Assembly (NCBI GenBank): GCA_963662175.1
Contig: OY759225.1
Location: 8,939,107 to 9,003,106 of the forward strand
DNA from: Aradus depressus
Lineage: Eukaryota > Arthropoda > Insecta > Hemiptera > Aradidae
DNA length: 64,000 nucleotides
Direction: 5' to 3'
Shown here: piece after piece, positions 1 through 8,993 of the stretch
Layout of the letters: the number at the start of each line of letters is the position of its first letter
Numbering within the stretch: the first letter of the stretch is position 1
Position numbers and translations under genes: made by a program
Notes under the pieces: model-generated
Told to the model about the DNA's origin: nothing
The model's database searches: none
The model's input: only the letters and a program-made list of their open reading frames with translations

Positions 1-121
1 AGTTAATAATAATTACATGGAATCCCATTTTTTTCTCTTTTTTTTTTTATTCTCTAGTTTCATTATATTTTTTTAATCATATTTCCTAAATTATTCGATC
101 ATAATAAATATTATTCCTTTT

Positions 122-675
122 TTGTTCATTTTACACATTTATATATTTTTATCATGCAATTATTTATTTTCTATTTTATCTTATTTTAATTTGACTATTT
201 TTCTTTGTCTTTTTTCTCCTCACACTTTTCTATCTAGCCCCTACTCTCTAAAATTAATTTTATTTCAAACCTTGTCTGGGCATCCTTCCTTCTCTTTTAT
301 AATCAACCATCATAGTATTATGCTCTGTCGAATTTTGTTATCTATTTCATTTTTTTCTTAGTTATATAGATTTTTTTTTTTTTTTTTTTAAATATTCTCT
401 TGTATTTATATAGATACTTTATTTATTTTTTTTTTTTCATTATAATGAAGCTGTTAATTTTATATTTTTTCATGTTAATCTTTTGTGTATCTATATTTAT
501 AATTGTTTAGTTTTTCTCCAGTGCAGCACTAAATTATTTATCTATTTATTTATTTCTTTGTATGTCATACTGATACACTATTTCATTGTTTCATTTTCTT
601 TACTCTGTATGTATTTATTCATAGGGGACCTCGGTCCCAGAATAATAAAATTTCTTTTCATTTCATTTCAACTGT
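122..675 (+). repeat. AT-rich 3' UTR-like tail of a non-LTR retrotransposon
   Basis: The stretch is very T-rich and has no convincing coding frame. It ends in a small stem (agggGACCtcGGTCccag) followed directly by aataataaaa. The same ending, with a different stem, closes a T-rich stretch at 36715-36735 downstream of Jockey-like coding remains. This suggests a 5'-truncated LINE of which only the 3' UTR is left. The family assignment is inference from that parallel. The small ORFs here are low-complexity and are not called. Confidence 0.45.
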
Positions 676-689
676 ATATTCCGTCACAA

Positions 690-921
690 GGAGCCTAACT
701 GGCCGAGATCCTTAAGTTTTTATCTGGAAAATAAAAAAAATTGAGCACGCCGTCCTTCAAAAGGGACTTTAAGCGATGGTCTCTGGCCTATACGATGTCA
801 GAAACCCTACCTAAACCTGAGTATGTAAAATTTAGGACACCCAGAATAGAGCTGGGATTATGTCCACCAGAGCGTAGAAAAAACGTAATTAAAGCCAGGG
901 CATGAGTCACAATAACTAACC
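690..921 (+). repeat. SINE-A copy (diverged, 5'-truncated)
   Basis: The order of SINE-A blocks is recognisable: ttatctgg, gagcacgccgtcctt, ttaagcgatggtc, tacgatgtcag, aaaatttaggac, tgtccaccagagcg and gcatgagtca. The ending is aataactaacc. The tRNA-like head with the B box is missing and divergence is high, so this is an old copy. Confidence 0.8.
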
Positions 922-944
922 AAAAATGTCTCTGCTCTCACACA

Positions 945-1300
945 GAGACAGATTTTTTTTTTTTCATTTTTATAATCAGAAAAGCATGAAAATCCGTTGA
1001 AAATTCCGCATCGAATTTTTTGCCGATTACATAACTAAAGAATGTATCGATATGAAATTTTATATGTGTCGAGAACCACCTATAGTTTTCAGCCAAATCA
1101 ATCTAAGAGAAGGGGGGGTTAGAGGGGTGGACTTAACCCAAGAAGTTTAATAGTTGTCGTGTAATGAATGTATCGACACGACATTCAGTATCTGTTCCCA
1201 GAGGGACGACACCTATTGATTTAGGGGAGGAAGGGGGTGCGGAGGGGGGGTTTAACACAACAACGCTAATAACTGTCGATGTATAGGGGGGAAGAAGAGT
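945..1300 (+). repeat. CTTCCCC-family repeat, internal part
   Basis: It carries the phrases typical of this family: gaatgtatcgacacga, cacctattgattt, cagccaaatc, and G-rich runs before cttaacaca. Related copies lie at 20300-20660, 22325-22700, 45653-46073 and 62500-62780. The most complete one (45653-46073) begins cttcccc. No open reading frame spans it. Class unknown; it may be a non-autonomous DNA element. Confidence 0.55.
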
Positions 1301-1377
1301 GATCTGCACAAATGTGAAGGTATAAGAAAGTCATGTTATGGCCACGACCCATATATTCATCACTGATACTATGATGG

Positions 1378-1552
1378 GACGAGATTTATCATAGGAACAA
1401 AAAAGGTTCTCTTCACACTTTTTTATTTGCGACCAGAACAGACTTTTATCAGCCAGTAGTCCTTTAGACTCTAAAGTGTACGGATGGGATGTGCCATTAA
1501 TGATGACGCTGTTGCGTTTATATTCTAGTCGCGAATAAAACAGTGGGTATCC
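1378..1552. repeat. Family F1 hammerhead-like repeat, inverted pair
   Basis: The left half (1415-1456) reads on the minus strand and the right half (1495-1550) on the plus strand. Both give the F1 order: gatgacgctgttgcgt, a degraded GAAA/AACCGGTT region, then gtcgcgaataaaacagtggg. The CTGATGA core has decayed to ttaatga in the right half. The layout matches the inverted F1 pair at 55232-55345. Confidence 0.55.
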
Positions 1553-1612
1553 GACATCACAAAGGCTCGGAACCATTGCTCAAAGTCCCATCCGAAGGAC
1601 GGCGTGTTAAAA
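1553..1612 (-). repeat. SINE-A fragment
   Basis: Read on the minus strand it holds cacgccgtccttcggatggga, then a diverged ttaagcgatggt block and the cctttgtgatgtc region. It abuts the F1 inverted pair, so one of the two probably inserted into the other. Confidence 0.6.
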
Positions 1613-1856
1613 TTTTTTTTTTGTTATATATACCGCGATAAGTATATTTAACATATTGTAAATTGTGCTTAGTCCCGTTAATAAAGATTATTATTATTAT
1701 TATTATGCCAGGCGATGATAAAGGGCAAAAATGTGATATGGTTATTACAGGACTTTCTTATACCCACCACGCTTACAGACCATTCTCTATTCCCCTCCCC
1801 TTCACAAAACTATTTCATAATAAAAACCACCAATAATAAAACCATATTTAAAGTGC

Positions 1857-2071
1857 GTTTGGGGGCCATGGTGGCCGTGCGGACTAGAGCGTAGGGCTTT
1901 GGTCGCATGGTCTCACCATGGTTTGCTGGTTCGAATCCCGTCCGGGAGTGAGTTTTATTTCGAAGATAGAACTCCCTCCCGGAGCCATGGATGTTGTAAA
2001 TAACTTGATAACAACACATTGACATGGCTAATATGCATCGTACATAAAGTCAAAAAAAAAAAAAAAAAAAA
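1857..2071 (+). repeat. SINE-B copy with long A tail
   Basis: The tRNA-like head has an A-box-like TGGCCGTGCGG and a B box GGTTCGAATCC about 60 bp apart. The body reads gggagtgagttttatttcg, gaactccctcccgg and atatgcatcgtac, and ends in a run of about 22 A. The other copies are at 14873, 39918 and 44945. Pol III transcription and LINE-dependent mobilisation are inferred from this architecture. Confidence 0.85.
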
Positions 2072-2129
2072 AAGGCGTTGCTATGAGTTACGATTTTAAA
2101 ATTACAATTAGATATTTCCTTATATACAT

Positions 2130-2310
2130 TTAATTCACATTTTTCGGGGCACTACAACTTTTGTCGTATTAATCATATCTCAAATCTGAAGACAATTAAC
2201 GATTGGAAATTTTATAAGGAACATCTTTAGTAAGAATTAATTTTTCGATAGGATTAACCGTTTTCGGGTAAATCAAGGAAACGTGTAAAATATTTGTTTC
2301 AAAACTATAT
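2130..2310 (-). repeat. Family D interspersed repeat
   Basis: Its reverse complement aligns by eye with 5640-6010, 51410-51735 and 62265-62410. The landmarks are atctcaaatctga, ggaacat.ttt and cgataggattaa. It has no coding frame. Class unknown. Confidence 0.55.
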
Positions 2311-2489
2311 TTTAAGATGGTTTTCGCCAGGTATCTCATAAACTGGACAACCTACGAAAAATTATATTTCACATAAAATATTTATTTGAGTTTTCTTTAC
2401 AACTATTTCATGTAAAGATTTTTATTAGGTCATAATCATAAGTGGTTTGTTGTAAAATGTACTTAGGTCCAGGAGTAAAGTGATCTACA

Positions 2490-2735
2490 TTTTCGTCTGA
2501 TAACAATACTTCCTTGTACTATAGGTATAAGAAAGAACACTGTGAAACCCCTTCACATCAGAAGTGCTGCTGTTCCGCATGGCAACCATGCAGAGAGAGC
2601 CGTGCAGTATGGCGAAGGCGTGCGAGGCACTCGGGCAGCGAAAAAGCCCATAATAGGGGCGGCTGCTATTGACACAAAACATACCTACTGTAGAAAATGT
2701 TGCTTCCATTAAGGCCAGAAGAGCCATGCTTTGAT
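2490..2735. other. Locally GC-rich unique segment, unresolved
   Basis: This island is less AT-rich than its surroundings and is not recognisably repeated elsewhere in the window. The minus strand is open for 80 codons and the plus strand for about 50, with no clear acceptor and donor pair. It could be a host exon, part of a regulatory region, or an unrecognised transposon fragment. I do not assign a product. Confidence 0.25.
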
Positions 2736-3318
2736 TACAATTTACTTTTATTTAATAAATTACTATTTGTGATAAATGTTTTATTTAAAAAAAAAAATTG
2801 ATTTGTGTTCCTTAAAAACTACTTTACTAAACTAAAAGTTGTGTTCTCAAAAAAAAATGTATTTTTTAATATTAGCTATATCAAAGTTTATTACCTATAT
2901 AAAGTTATCTATCAATATTATAGACATAGGTAATAATTATGTTTAATAGTTCATAATAAGTTTGAAAATAAAATATTGTTGTCGTTACACATATTATTAA
3001 TGTCCTTGCTCAAGTATTTATTTGGAAAATGAAAATCATTAACTTCGGGTACTTTAATTGTGGAGGGAGGCGGCGTTATCGTTATTTGAACACGGGCGGC
3101 CTGTTATATTATAACAAGAACTTCCTTGATATCTGCATACTACACTTAATTGAATGTGCATATCTTTCCTCAGGATTTTTCATGACTATTTATTTTTCCT
3201 ATCTTTGGGCTAGCTTATTATGTTCTCGTGCCAAATATAAGTAAATACCGAGGTTTATGTATATATTTAATTCATTATCATAATATTTATTTTCTCTGAC
3301 ATTATAAAATATATTTTT

Positions 3319-3650
3319 GATGTGTAAACATCTTAGCTCTCGGTAGGGGCGTAAGTCTCGTTGATTTGCATGGTTGCTTAAGTGTGTCTATCGGAAGGTT
3401 GCGCGCATCTCACATACAACTACACACTTCTTTATCTGTGATGTCAGCTGTTTTTGATCATTTCCATCATATTTTTACAACATTATTGATCATATTTACC
3501 GTTGTAGTGAATTTAACTAAATATCAATATTACGAACTATAAAATGATCTTTCGGTAAGAAACTTTTAGGTTAAGATGCTTTGATAGCTTACATTTGTAT
3601 TAATAAATAAAATTTGTGTTTAAAAAATAATAATATAGCAGTGTAAATCT
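3319..3650 (+). repeat. Family R repeat (copy 1)
   Basis: It begins gatgtgtaaacatcttagct and contains a tgtgatgtcagctg block and aagatgctt.gatagct. A second copy lies inverted at 40530-40890 with many indels and substitutions. It precedes a candidate last exon (3769-3975) and a Helitron-type terminus (4082), so it could be internal to a Helitron, though copy 2 is not in the same context. Confidence 0.5.
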
Positions 3651-3768
3651 AAAAAAAATTAATATATAATATTTTAATATATTATTATATGATATTATGT
3701 AATATTGTTATTAATATATAATATGTTGTCATATTGTCACAACAAATAATATAATGTTTTTTTCAGGT

Positions 3769-3975
3769 GATACCGAACAGCTTATTTTATGTTTAAATGA
3801 CAAATTTAATCTACAAACGAATACGAATCGAAGCATTTCAACAACGAATTCTAAAACTACCATCGACGCTTTATTCTCGCGGTATTTAGAGACACTACAA
3901 TCACAGTTGTATATATCTTATTTTAGCTATCACAAACCTATAATTTCATGTATAAAAGAAATTGAAGAACAATAA
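3769..3975 (+). CDS. Candidate last exon of an unidentified transposon or host protein
   Basis: The frame opens straight after ttttttttcag, a good polypyrimidine-AG acceptor, and runs about 69 codons to TAA at 3973-3975. An upstream in-frame ATG at 3754 lies inside that tract, so an internal exon start is more likely than a true start codon. The peptide contains TTIDALFSRYLE and YISYFSYHKPIIS, which look conserved and are not low-complexity. I have the impression of similar C-termini in transposon-linked helicase-like proteins but cannot verify it. The next landmark is a Helitron-like 3' end about 100 bp downstream. Confidence 0.4.
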   Translation, partial: DTEQLILCLNDKFNLQTNTNRSISTTNSKTTIDALFSRYLETLQSQLYISYFSYHKPIISCIKEIEEQ

Positions 3976-4054
3976 ATTTGAAAGTTTAATTCTTCATACT
4001 ACTTTTCTTATTGTATCATCGTCACTGACACATTTGCTTTTTTTTGCAATATTC

Positions 4055-4082
4055 CTCCAAAACAACGCTGGGAATCTGCTAG
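4055..4082 (+). mobile_element. Helitron-like 3' terminus (decayed)
   Basis: The sequence caacgctgggaatctgCTAG followed by T matches, with changes, the termini at 24206 and 50088 (caacgccgggtattactgCTAG). CTAG at the end with a T following is the Helitron rule. The hairpin has lost several pairs. I could not identify the matching 5' end; it should lie upstream and begin TC after an A. Confidence 0.5.
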
Positions 4083-4690
4083 TTATATATAAAATTTATT
4101 TCTCTGTTTCATTATTATTCCTTATTTAATTTCATTTAGAATGTATGAGTGTGGGCCATTAGCCGTAAGGAGACAATGTCAGAGCAGTAATTTATATACT
4201 GGGTGTGTCCTTTTAGACTGGTGACTCCTGGAAGTTAGAATAAGGAGAAACGTCAGGAGGCAGTTACCTTCTGAGAGGTGTGACTCCTCAAGTAAATTAA
4301 ACCTAGTCCTTCCTCGGCTGGTAATAATGGGAAGATGGGTCCCCCCCCCCCCCCCCCCCTGACTCCGGAATTGGGAGAATGTCATTTCGACCCTTTCCTC
4401 CTCCACTCTTTCTTCATACAATCTTTCACCTACACCACACCCTTTTTTTCCCCTTTTCCCGTTCTCCCTTTTTCAACAGAATTTACTACACTCTTGTCTG
4501 CGTACAGCTCTCATTCCTTCTGGAATCGACTTAAGGGATACGGATATTGGCTCCAGGCAAGGAGCTTCCATATGTCTTGTCTGCCAAAGCCCCTCTTTTT
4601 ACTGTGTTGCCAACACACACACACACACAAAAGGGAAATATATTTATAGATCCAACCAAAAAAATGCATTCCTTACAAAACATAGAGGCA

Positions 4691-4763
4691 TTGTCTCCCC
4701 ACTTTTTTATTTTAGACCAGAACCGGTTTTCGACGCAACAGCGTCATCATCAGTGCTTCATCT
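4691..4763 (-). ncRNA. Hammerhead-like motif, family F1 (best core)
   Basis: On the minus strand the order is CTGATGA (4747-4753), T, GACGC-TGTT-GCGTC (five-pair hairpin), GAAA (4728-4731), the palindrome AACCGGTT, then C. It is followed by aataaaaaagtggg. These are the parts of a type I hammerhead: core box 1, stem II, GAAA, short stem III and an NUH site. The weak points are the extra T between core box and stem II and only two clear stem I pairs. Cleavage is therefore unproven. Confidence 0.5.
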
Positions 4764-5120
4764 ATGAGTGTACATGGAGAGAAAAGACCACATGCAGGCA
4801 GTCGAAGATGTTCCTGGGAGGGGAGTCCAGGGATCCTGAACCTCAAAAGGAACGAGCTTAGGCAACTGACTGGAGTTCTCAAAGGACATCGTCCGTTCAA
4901 TAGACACCTACACACTGTGGGAGTCAAGGACAGTCCTACCTGCGATAGATGTGGGGAAGACGAAACGGCGGCACACTTCCTGGGCATCTGCTCGGGATAT
5001 GCGGAAACGAGATTCCGCATCTTTGGTGGAGATGTAACGGCAGAGGAGGACTTTAGAAGATTGGACTATGAGAGCATTCTCAGGTTCATTAAGGAAACTG
5101 GGAGACTGGGTCCTTCATGA
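4764..5120 (+). pseudogene. Non-LTR retrotransposon ORF2, C-terminal fragment
   Basis: The open 118-codon frame is the C-terminal tail of a LINE polyprotein, not a stand-alone gene. Residues 34-50 (QLTGVLKGHRPFNRHLH) resemble the segment before the terminal zinc knuckle. Residues C60, C63, H71 and C76 form C-x2-C-x7-H-x4-C. Reverse transcriptase and endonuclease are absent, so the copy is strongly 5'-truncated. It is inserted inside an F1 element whose halves lie at 4691-4763 and 5226-5420. The first ATG is probably not a real start. Confidence 0.8.
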
Positions 5121-5225
5121 AGGGCTTGATTTAGGTAGTATAGACATAAGGGGGAAGCCCAGCGCTTCCAGGGAAGGGATAAGAGCATGCTTAGGTCCCT
5201 AGGTGTAATACACCAGCCCACCACA
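5121..5225 (+). repeat. 3' UTR of the 4.8-kb LINE
   Basis: After the stop come gggaagcccagcgcttcc, agggaagggataagagca, gcttaggtccctaggtgta and caccagcccacc, then a short (AT)n. The same tail, without coding sequence, is at 31893-31965, so this is a family-specific 3' end. Confidence 0.75.
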
Positions 5226-5425
5226 TATATATATATATGTGATAGAATAACAAAATATACAAATAATGAAAAGTATAAATAACTCTTAAAGCATCAGGGC
5301 ACAGAGTAAAAGGATAAAAATTATAAACTTACTTACCCCACTCATACAGCTCAGCAGTTAAAGGACAACTGGCATAGCTCTACGGGGTGGGGATAGCTAG
5401 GTTCACTCACTCTCTCTACATACAA
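5226..5425 (-). repeat. F1 element, second half split off by the LINE
   Basis: On the minus strand this reads gaacctagctatccccacc, tcctttaactgc, gtggggtaagta, ccctgatgctttaaga and cttttcattatttgta. The F1 copy at 18485-18735 has the same blocks in the same order, then runs straight into its hammerhead-like core. Here the core lies beyond the LINE at 4691-4763. The block at 6665-6755 (+) is a third partial copy of this end. Confidence 0.65.
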
Positions 5426-5639
5426 AACCAATCATTCTAATATACACAATAACTAAAACAAGTCTCTACATAATAGTAACATGATATAAAATTCACCATA
5501 CAGCCAAAAGAATTTTCTGTTGATCTTCTCCTCTCCATATCTTTCCATTTTTACTTTCTCATATATTTTTAGCGAGGGCGCCGGTTTTTCATAAATGTTG
5601 TAGAGAATACTAAAAGGAGATAAATGCCAAAAATCGTAA

Positions 5640-6010
5640 AAAACGTAAAAAAACTCAACTTCTGAAATGAAAATGTCACAAGCGCCAACTTAGATCTATG
5701 TAATTAGATTTTGGCCGGAATCAGTCGAAAATAAAGACCTTTACTCCGGGGCTCAAGTGTACTTAAAATGTATTAAATAAGATACTGCTTATATTTATGA
5801 CTTAAATGCATATTTTAAATGCAATTCCTTTTATTCGAGGGAACGTCGTTTTGAAACCCATTTTTTTAGACGTTTGCTTAAATTACGTGGACACAGTTAG
5901 TCCTTTCGAAAAATTTGTTCCTACCAAAAATGTTCCTCATTAAATATCCAATCGTTTATATGTCTTTAGATTTGAGATAAGACCAATATGAATAAGGTAA
6001 TAACGCTCTA
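5640..6010 (+). repeat. Family D interspersed repeat (fullest copy)
   Basis: Shared blocks with 51410-51735 include aacttagatc, gattagattttggcc, ttactccggggc, cttatatttatgac, accaaaaatgttcct and tttgagata.gacca. There are no long ORFs. It ends about 75 bp before the splice acceptor of the Beat-like exon, so it is intronic if that exon is real. Confidence 0.6.
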
Positions 6011-6083
6011 AATATGTACAATAATTTACAATATTGTAAATTCAGAAATAAAGTAACATATATATTTTTTCTTTATGTTTTAG

Positions 6084-6279
6084 ATAAATGCCAGTTACAT
6101 CTCGAGAAGTCCACACAGTGGAAATAAATCCATTACTCGGTCTGGACTCGAGTTCGAAGTTAACACATTCACGTTAGGAAAAATCAAGATCGTCTGCGTA
6201 GCTGACGTGTACGGAGTGTACAAGACGAAGACAGAACTCCACCTTGACGAGGAGAAACCTCGGTTAGCCAGTGTTCGAG
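6084..6279 (+). CDS. Internal exon of a probable Beaten-path (Beat)-like immunoglobulin-family gene
   Basis: The exon follows a T-rich tract ending in tttatgttttag (6083) and is followed by GTAAGT (6280-6285). The 196 bp are fully open in one frame: 65 codons plus one base, so the donor is phase 1. The peptide holds SGLEFEV (residues 20-26), GKIKIVCVADVYGVYKTKTE (32-51) and LDEEKPRLASV (54-64). The pattern G-L-x-F-x-V, then lysine-rich beta strand, single Cys, then an acidic-PRL tail resembles the second, membrane-proximal region of insect Beat proteins, secreted or anchored axon-guidance ligands for Side receptors. The lone Cys would be the second cysteine of an Ig fold whose partner lies in another exon. 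Codon use is richer in G and C than the flanks. The family call is by recall of its pattern; exon status is better supported. No neighbouring exon was identified in the window. Confidence 0.7.
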
Positions 6280-6402
6280 GTAAGTGGATCACATGTACTT
6301 GATATAAGGGTTTCAACACAATTCTCAGGTTTGCGGTCAGCTCATTGAACGGTACATTCCTAGCTCCAATTAATTATCGATAACATAATGATAAATACCA
6401 AC

Positions 6403-6670
6403 TCAGAGGAAGCGTGCTCGTCTGCAGAGACCCTTAGATTTTTTATCTGGAAAGTGAAAAAACTTTGAGCTCGCCATCCTTCGGATAGGACGTTCATTGA
6501 TGGTCTCAAGCCTGTGCGATGTCAGGAACTTGTTAAAGACTCCTATCCTAGGTAAACCTGAGTAGGCATTTAGGATTCCTACAGTAGATTCTGGTCATGT
6601 CTACCCGAGCGCAAAAGAGCGTTTGGTATTAGGCGATATGACCATAGTAAAAGGCCGGGCATGAGAATGA
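6403..6670 (+). repeat. SINE-A copy
   Basis: It starts inside the tRNA-like head (gaggaagcgtgctcg) and runs through ccttcggataggacgtt, tgtgcgatgtcagga and taggcgatatgacc to gggcatgag. It sits about 120 bp after the Beat-like exon, inside what would be its downstream intron. An F1-end block (6665-6755) follows. Confidence 0.8.
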
Positions 6671-6772
6671 AAAACTTACTTACCCCAACCGTACAGTATA
6701 GAGGATAAAGGACAGCTCAAAGGGGTGGGGTTAGCAAGGTTCACTCACTGAACATTTTTCTGTATGTACAGT

Positions 6773-6965
6773 AAACTCCTTTCATAACGATTCCTGATAT
6801 AACAATTTTCCGGATATAACGACGTAAAACCCGTATCTAGTTTGGTTTGCTATTTAAAAGTGAAGAAATAAATCCGGATATAACGATGTTAGGTCTAACG
6901 ATATTCCGTATAAAGCGATGTAAACATAAGAAAAAGTTGTTTTTTCATTCAGGTTATAACGATAT
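6773..6965 (+). mobile_element. One end of a pogo/Tigger-like DNA transposon
   Basis: The sequence tacagtaaactcctttcata followed by repeated ggatataacga(t/c)gt units is the usual look of pogo/Tigger termini (CAGTNNAACTCC with subterminal repeats). A TA precedes CAG. I did not find a matching opposite end, so the element is truncated or decayed. Confidence 0.5.
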
Positions 6966-7255
6966 TATACGTATGAATATATGCACATACATACATAATT
7001 GGGTAAAACAGTATGAGTTTTGAACGGATGAAAAATAGGAACATTATAGAAAAGGGATTTTAACACGGTTCATGTTTACTCTTTCCGAGCGCAATGAGTC
7101 ATTCCATTTCCAAACAAATCATTTCCCCCTTGTCGAATTTTCTTCGAACTCCCTTCTTCCCTTCTAGTGCGTGTACATACTTAAAAATAGAAAAATATGG
7201 CTTTTTCATTAGTTATTGTAACGCTGGGGCTTTTTCATCGCTCTGGTGGGCATGA

Positions 7256-7425
7256 GCCACAAAAAACCTTGAGCTCGCTGTCCTTCGGATGACACGTTAA
7301 GCGATGGTCCCAACCCCTTGCAATGTCAGGTACTCGTTAAAGACCCCTATCCGGTGGCAAATTTTAGTACTCCAGTAGAGTCGGGCTCGTGTCCACCAGA
7401 GCGACGAAAGAGGTAATAAGCCCTA
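7256..7425 (+). repeat. SINE-A fragment
   Basis: It contains gtccttcggatgacacgtta, gcgatggtcccaa, gtcaggtactcgttaaagac and gtgtccaccagagcgacgaa. The head and the 3' end are missing. Confidence 0.75.
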
Positions 7426-7987
7426 TAGATGTACAATATTTTCTGTAGAAACCTGATGTAGTTCTATCCTTAATTTCTTGTTTTCTCTCATTATCATTAC
7501 CTATTTATAGTGATGCACTTGGTCGTACGTAAATAATTATGCAAATGCGTAGAAAACAACCACAAAGTTATTTTAAAAGAATGAAAGTTTAGAAAAGAAA
7601 AAAATATATATACAATTTCATTTAGAGTCGTTTTAGCAGAGTTGTGAAGTGGTTTAGAAGGAAGAGCTGAGATGTTTCCTTGAATCTGGGTTACAACCCG
7701 TAGTTCCTTCGTTTTATGTTTCTTGGAGGATATCCGAAGAGGCCAGTTCACCCTCCGGCCTTTTATGAAATTAATAAAAAAGAGGTTGGTGGGGGTCTCC
7801 GGAGATTTACCTTTTCATTAAGACAACACAAAGGCACCACGCTAAACTTGAGTCACCCCCCTATATATTAAACACAATGTCTACTTCTTCAACGTAAAAC
7901 TACCAACGTTTACCCCATTCTTTCATTTTTCTTGAATATACAAACTCAATTTGAAATTCCAATCGCACCGAGACTGGGGTAGCGAAC

Positions 7988-8415
7988 ACAAACGCTATAT
8001 TTTGACGTGAAAACGTCTATTCGCTCGTTAAGCACAGTGATAGCCGGTAAAACTTTCCTATGTTACAAAATACCGTCAGATTTCAATCGATAATAACTAC
8101 GAGACTAATAATGCGATAGCAACGGTTGAAGTCACAATGGATAGAGCATGTCTGTACGTGTTTGTTGTGCAGTGTTTGTTTTGCCTGTGACGTTATCGGG
8201 CTAGTGTGGGCACCGGCGGATGATTGTTGCGAATAAGCATTGTGTAAAATTAGAAATTAGTGTAGCGTGATAACGCGTTTAGATAGGATGTTGATTCGGG
8301 TGTCATTGTAAAGAGCTTGAAGAAGCTACTAAGACTCAAAGTGAAACAATAAAAATATTCGCCGAAATATATGTGAAAATCAGTATTAAATTGAAAATTG
8401 CAAAATAATTCAAGA
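7988..8415 (+). repeat. Family H repeat, copy 1
   Basis: Positions 7988-8202 match 24385-24566 closely, with shared blocks gctcgttaagcacagtgata, caaaataccgtcagatttca and cacaatggatagagcatg. The match ends at gttttgcct; there copy 2 has a SINE-A insertion followed by different sequence. Copy 1 continues into a small ORF (8418-8621). It may be the 5' part of a larger transposon. Confidence 0.55.
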
Positions 8416-8417
8416 TC

Positions 8418-8621
8418 TTGTCTCATATGAATGGTAAATATGCGCGGAATTATAGAAAACGCAAATCAGAGGAAAGCTCGCATCAAAAGGAACTTAAAAA
8501 ACCTAAAACGTCTAGTGCCGAGCAAATGCAAGAGCTACGGCAGCATCTAAAAGAAAATGAAAAAACGGCGCAAAGACGTTTTCACGTAAAATCTGCGGCG
8601 TGGACCTTGACTACGCTTTAA
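8418..8621 (+). CDS. Small basic hypothetical ORF downstream of repeat H
   Basis: The 67-codon frame begins at ATG and ends at TAA. It is rich in Lys, Arg, Glu and Gln (KRKSEESSHQKELKKPK, then a heptad-like QELRQHLKENEKTAQRRFH) and would form a charged helix or coiled coil. Being placed at the end of repeat H suggests a transposon N-terminal exon rather than a complete host protein. I do not recognise the family. Confidence 0.3.
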   Translation: MSHMNGKYARNYRKRKSEESSHQKELKKPKTSSAEQMQELRQHLKENEKTAQRRFHVKSAAWTLTTL

Positions 8622-8720
8622 TGTTTTTTTTTCTTCGGCTTTGGAGAGAGGCTCAGTCTAAATCCAACAATACTTCTTTCATCATTTATTTTTCTTTGCT
8701 AATCTCATTTTTCTTCCTTT

Positions 8721-8722
<2 letters not shown>

Positions 8723-8770
<48 letters not shown>

Positions 8771-8993
8771 CCGTAGATTGTAAATTAAAGACACTGTCTG
8801 ACCATGAATTTTGATTAAAAGGCATCATAAAAAAAATCGATCGACCCTTTAATTCTGTATTTAAATGTATATCAAACCTTTTTTTAGAATTAGTATCATT
8901 TTTATGGTTTCCAGAAGGAGGATAAACTCTAGGTTCTGTCTTTCTCTCATTCAGTTTGCCTGAAGGTCAGACTTTAATTTACAACCTACGAAA
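8723..8993. repeat. (AT)n/T tract and a short spaced inverted repeat
   Basis: An (AT)15 run is followed by poly(T). Then gattgtaaattaaagaca (8777-8794) and its inverted counterpart tttaatttacaacctacga (8971-8989) flank about 170 bp. The arms end near ctgtctgacc / ggtcagac. The layout resembles the inverted insertions at 11.9, 14.1 and 32.2 kb, but I cannot find the CTGANGA/GAAA core here. Confidence 0.4.

Noticed and set aside
122..698. Membrane-protein genes (Phe/Leu/Ile-rich ORFs)
   Set aside because: T-rich low-complexity sequence yields hydrophobic residues in any frame; no start context, splice sites or similarity.
1857..1935. Ser/Leu-type tRNA gene
   Set aside because: This is the tRNA-like head of SINE-B, fused to a repeated body and A tail in four places.
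6095..6319. 74-residue minus-strand ORF
   Set aside because: It is the antisense shadow of the Beat-like exon, which has the splice sites and the meaningful peptide on the plus strand.
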